A DNA stretch of 64,000 bases, from contig CAJQUW010009275.1 of the NCBI GenBank assembly GCA_907163375.1, forward strand, positions 1-64,000. The letters are read 5' to 3'. Source of the DNA: Prostheceraeus crozeri. Taxonomy: Eukaryota; Platyhelminthes; Polycladida; Euryleptidae. The notes below the pieces were generated by a model that was not told where the DNA came from, made no database searches, and saw only the letters and a program-made list of their open reading frames with translations. Position numbers and translations under genes: made by a program. Positions 61,959 through 64,000 of the stretch are shown here, piece after piece (the stretch's first letter is position 1; each line of letters starts with the position of its first letter).

Positions 61959-64000
61959 TCAATGAAAGCACGCACAATTATTAAGAAGCTGCTTAGCAGA
62001 AAAATATCCGTATTTCAATAAAGTTTCACTATGCTTATGCAGCTGCTTCTCAGCACTTTGCTTGAGATCTACGCTGTTATATCCTCTCTTAATGAGAGTA
62101 GTAGCTGTACGATTGACTTTTTGGATGAAATCTTTTTCCAATGTACAGATGCGCCCATATCTTAAAACTTGTCCAGCAAACACTCTAGCTCCTGTCCTGT
62201 AGGGCATACAGTTTTGCGGAAAAGTTAAAAGGGTGACAGCAAGGAAATTAAAATGGTCGACTTTATGAAAAACAGATGTAATTGTGCCGCAGTCAGTGAT
62301 ATTTATGTTAATATCAAGATATTCTACTTGTTTGTTATTACTCCCACTTCTGCTGGCTTCTAGACTAGGTGGGTAAATCTGTGGTATCAAGGAATCAAAC
62401 TTTTTATAATTAATAATGCATAAATCGTCGATGTATCTAGAAGTATTAGATAATAATCTAGCTAGACCGTACTTCTGATTCTTCATTAAATTAGTCATAA
62501 AAATAAATTCACAATGTAAAAGAAACAAATCCGCAAGAAGAGGACTGCAATTACCACCCATAGGAATGCCTCTTACTTGTTGAAAGACTAAACCTCCGAA
62601 AGTAACAAAAACTTCGCTTATAATGAACTTAATGGCTTCTTTAAATTTATCCTTAGTGAATACGCTATAACCTTGATACCTGACACCTGATAAAAAACTT
62701 TTTTCAAAACCTACACACAAATATTTCCTATTAGAATCGTTGAAAATTAAGTCGAGCAGGTCGGAAATGTGAGTAATGACATCTTTATGATCCAGATTGG
62801 TGTACAAAGTGGAAAAATCGAAAATTTGTACGTCATATGCTGTAATGTTTTGAATTTTATTGAGGAATTCAGCGGACGATGCTATGCTCCAATAACAGTT
62901 AATACCACTATTACTATGAATTGCGTTGCAATACTTCCTAAAATGGTCTCTGATAACAGACAAACCTTTATTAATCTTAATGGAAAGTTGCTTAGTAGTA
63001 CAGTGCCTAGCACCAGCTATAAAGCGAAATTTGAAGGGATTTTTATGTAATTTTGGTATCCAATGTAATTTTGGGAGTTATTCATCATCTTTTCTACAAA
63101 GGGTGCTGAATAATTTACTCATAGAATCCTTATGCCTCTTAACTAAATCACTAGGAAACACATCATATGGAATGTAAGTACTATTACCAATAGGGGTTAG
63201 TGAGTTAAGATCGAATCCAAGTTCTTGTAATAAGACCATAACGTAAAATTTTTTACAGATGAATGCGTAATTACTATTAGCTTTGTCTACGGTAGTTATT
63301 ATAAAATGCTGATGATAATACTTCAAATCTCTGCTGAAATTACGAAAAGATTTAAATTTCGTTTGTAAATTATCTACATTTTTATTTTTATGTATTCTAT
63401 CTTTAACTAATACTAGTATCCTGTTTTTCCAAACCTGAAAGTCACTGACTGAAAGTTTAAACTTATTGCACATCCTTGTGATGTGCTTATCTATGGATAC
63501 AGTTATGCTATCTCTAACGTCGTTGTGACGAACGGGAAGGGACAAACGGTGCTTAGAGCCTAATGAAAGTAGCTCTTTCAGGTCTGGTTGCTCAATAAAA
63601 TCCAAATCACCAGTAAATACATGTTTGTGATGCTAATTGATGTGAGAAGGGTGCTGACTACACTTACAGTCTGAATGGACAATATTTTGTAAGTTGGTTC
63701 TATCCAACTTGTTGAGGAATTTGTTATAGTTGCAAATTTTCAATGAGACAGGGTTATTCAGAGAAAAATAGGTTTTGGGCGGGTACTGTTCCCGAACTTT
63801 ATCAGGTACTAAACGATTGAGGCTTTCATCGTGTAAAATACTAGAGATGTCAACCTTGTCCATGATTTTATTTTTGAAATCAAAGACAATATTAGTTTTT
63901 TGGACTGCAGGCTTTCTGGACTCATTGCTAATCACTTTATTGTAGAAATAAGCTGAAAAAATGTAAGCAAACTCGCTAGACACGTTAGTGAGCTTTTGTT
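61750..64000 (-). mobile_element. Penelope-like retroelement, 5' part beyond the window
   Basis: Minus strand, running off the right edge. The protein-coding part begins outside the window and ends at 61,959. No C-terminal GIY-YIG endonuclease follows the reverse transcriptase, and no terminal repeat is visible. It lies antisense to the dehydrogenase gene, in what should be its intron 4. The 3' boundary near 61,750 is a guess. The small number of breaks suggests a fairly young copy. Confidence 0.8.
61959..64000 (-). pseudogene. Penelope-like reverse transcriptase, partial
   Basis: All coding sequence from the window edge to the stop at 61,959 (about 680 codons) is in one frame and is interrupted by about two stops. 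In order it shows a Cys/His motif (DCKCSQHPSH), HVFTGDLDFIEQPDLKELL, FIITTVDKANSNYAFICKKF, the WIPKLHKNPFKFRFIAGA block, and the catalytic Asp in FDFSTLYTNLDH. Then come GIPMGGNCSPLLADLFL, the RYIDDL active-site box, the VEYLDI block, and a thumb-like tail with YRTGARVFAGQVLRYG. The protein ends KQLLNNCACFH directly after the thumb. IPMGxNCxPLLADLF, RYIDDL and FSTLYT mark the Penelope-like class, not LINEs or LTR elements. Ending without GIY-YIG fits the Naiad type, whose endonuclease is N-terminal, or an endonuclease-free type. That choice is inference. Confidence 0.88.

Overview
This is animal nuclear DNA. The evidence is gt-ag introns in a retinol-dehydrogenase-like gene, a large AT-rich satellite array, and a mix of Tc1/mariner, hAT, LINE and Penelope-like elements. 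That mix fits an invertebrate or other non-mammalian animal. Nothing seen fixes the phylum, and there is no sign of bacterial organisation.

Positions 1 to about 49,612 are one tandem satellite array, running off the left edge. The monomer is about 215 bp (207 to 221 bp) and there are roughly 225 copies, all head to tail on one strand. The array is layered: diagnostic monomer variants recur at about 1.5 kb (7 monomers), at 1,080 bp (5 monomers, one 654-bp stretch exact), and at about 10.75 kb (about 50 monomers, near 99% identical where compared). A 1,173-bp Tc1/mariner element sits inside the array near its right edge (47,716-48,888), flanked by a TA duplication. The last monomers are visibly degraded, and decayed monomer-like motifs continue to about 50,250.

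From 50,221 the sequence is ordinary genome: a 5'-truncated LINE (about 50,221-51,440), then a 1,243-bp hAT transposon with perfect 20-bp terminal repeats and an 8-bp target duplication (51,807-53,049).

The host gene follows on the plus strand: an RDH11/12/13-like short-chain dehydrogenase in at least four exons (probable exon 1 at 53,827-53,911; exons 2-4 at 56,695-57,186, 57,791-57,910 and 61,146-61,350). All joins keep phase. The exons give about 300 codons and hold the NAD(P)-binding, NNAG, Ser and YxxxK motifs. The last short exon is not seen and probably lies beyond the right edge. Intron 3 holds a 582-bp non-autonomous hAT-like element, a 211-bp foldback and a possible hAT end.

From about 61,750 to the right edge, on the minus strand, lies a Penelope-like retroelement whose reverse transcriptase region stays in one frame apart from about two stops. 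It has no C-terminal GIY-YIG domain, which suggests the type with an N-terminal (permuted) endonuclease, whose start would lie outside the window.

The genes do not form a functional set: one host gene is embedded in a transposon-rich border next to heterochromatin-like satellite DNA.
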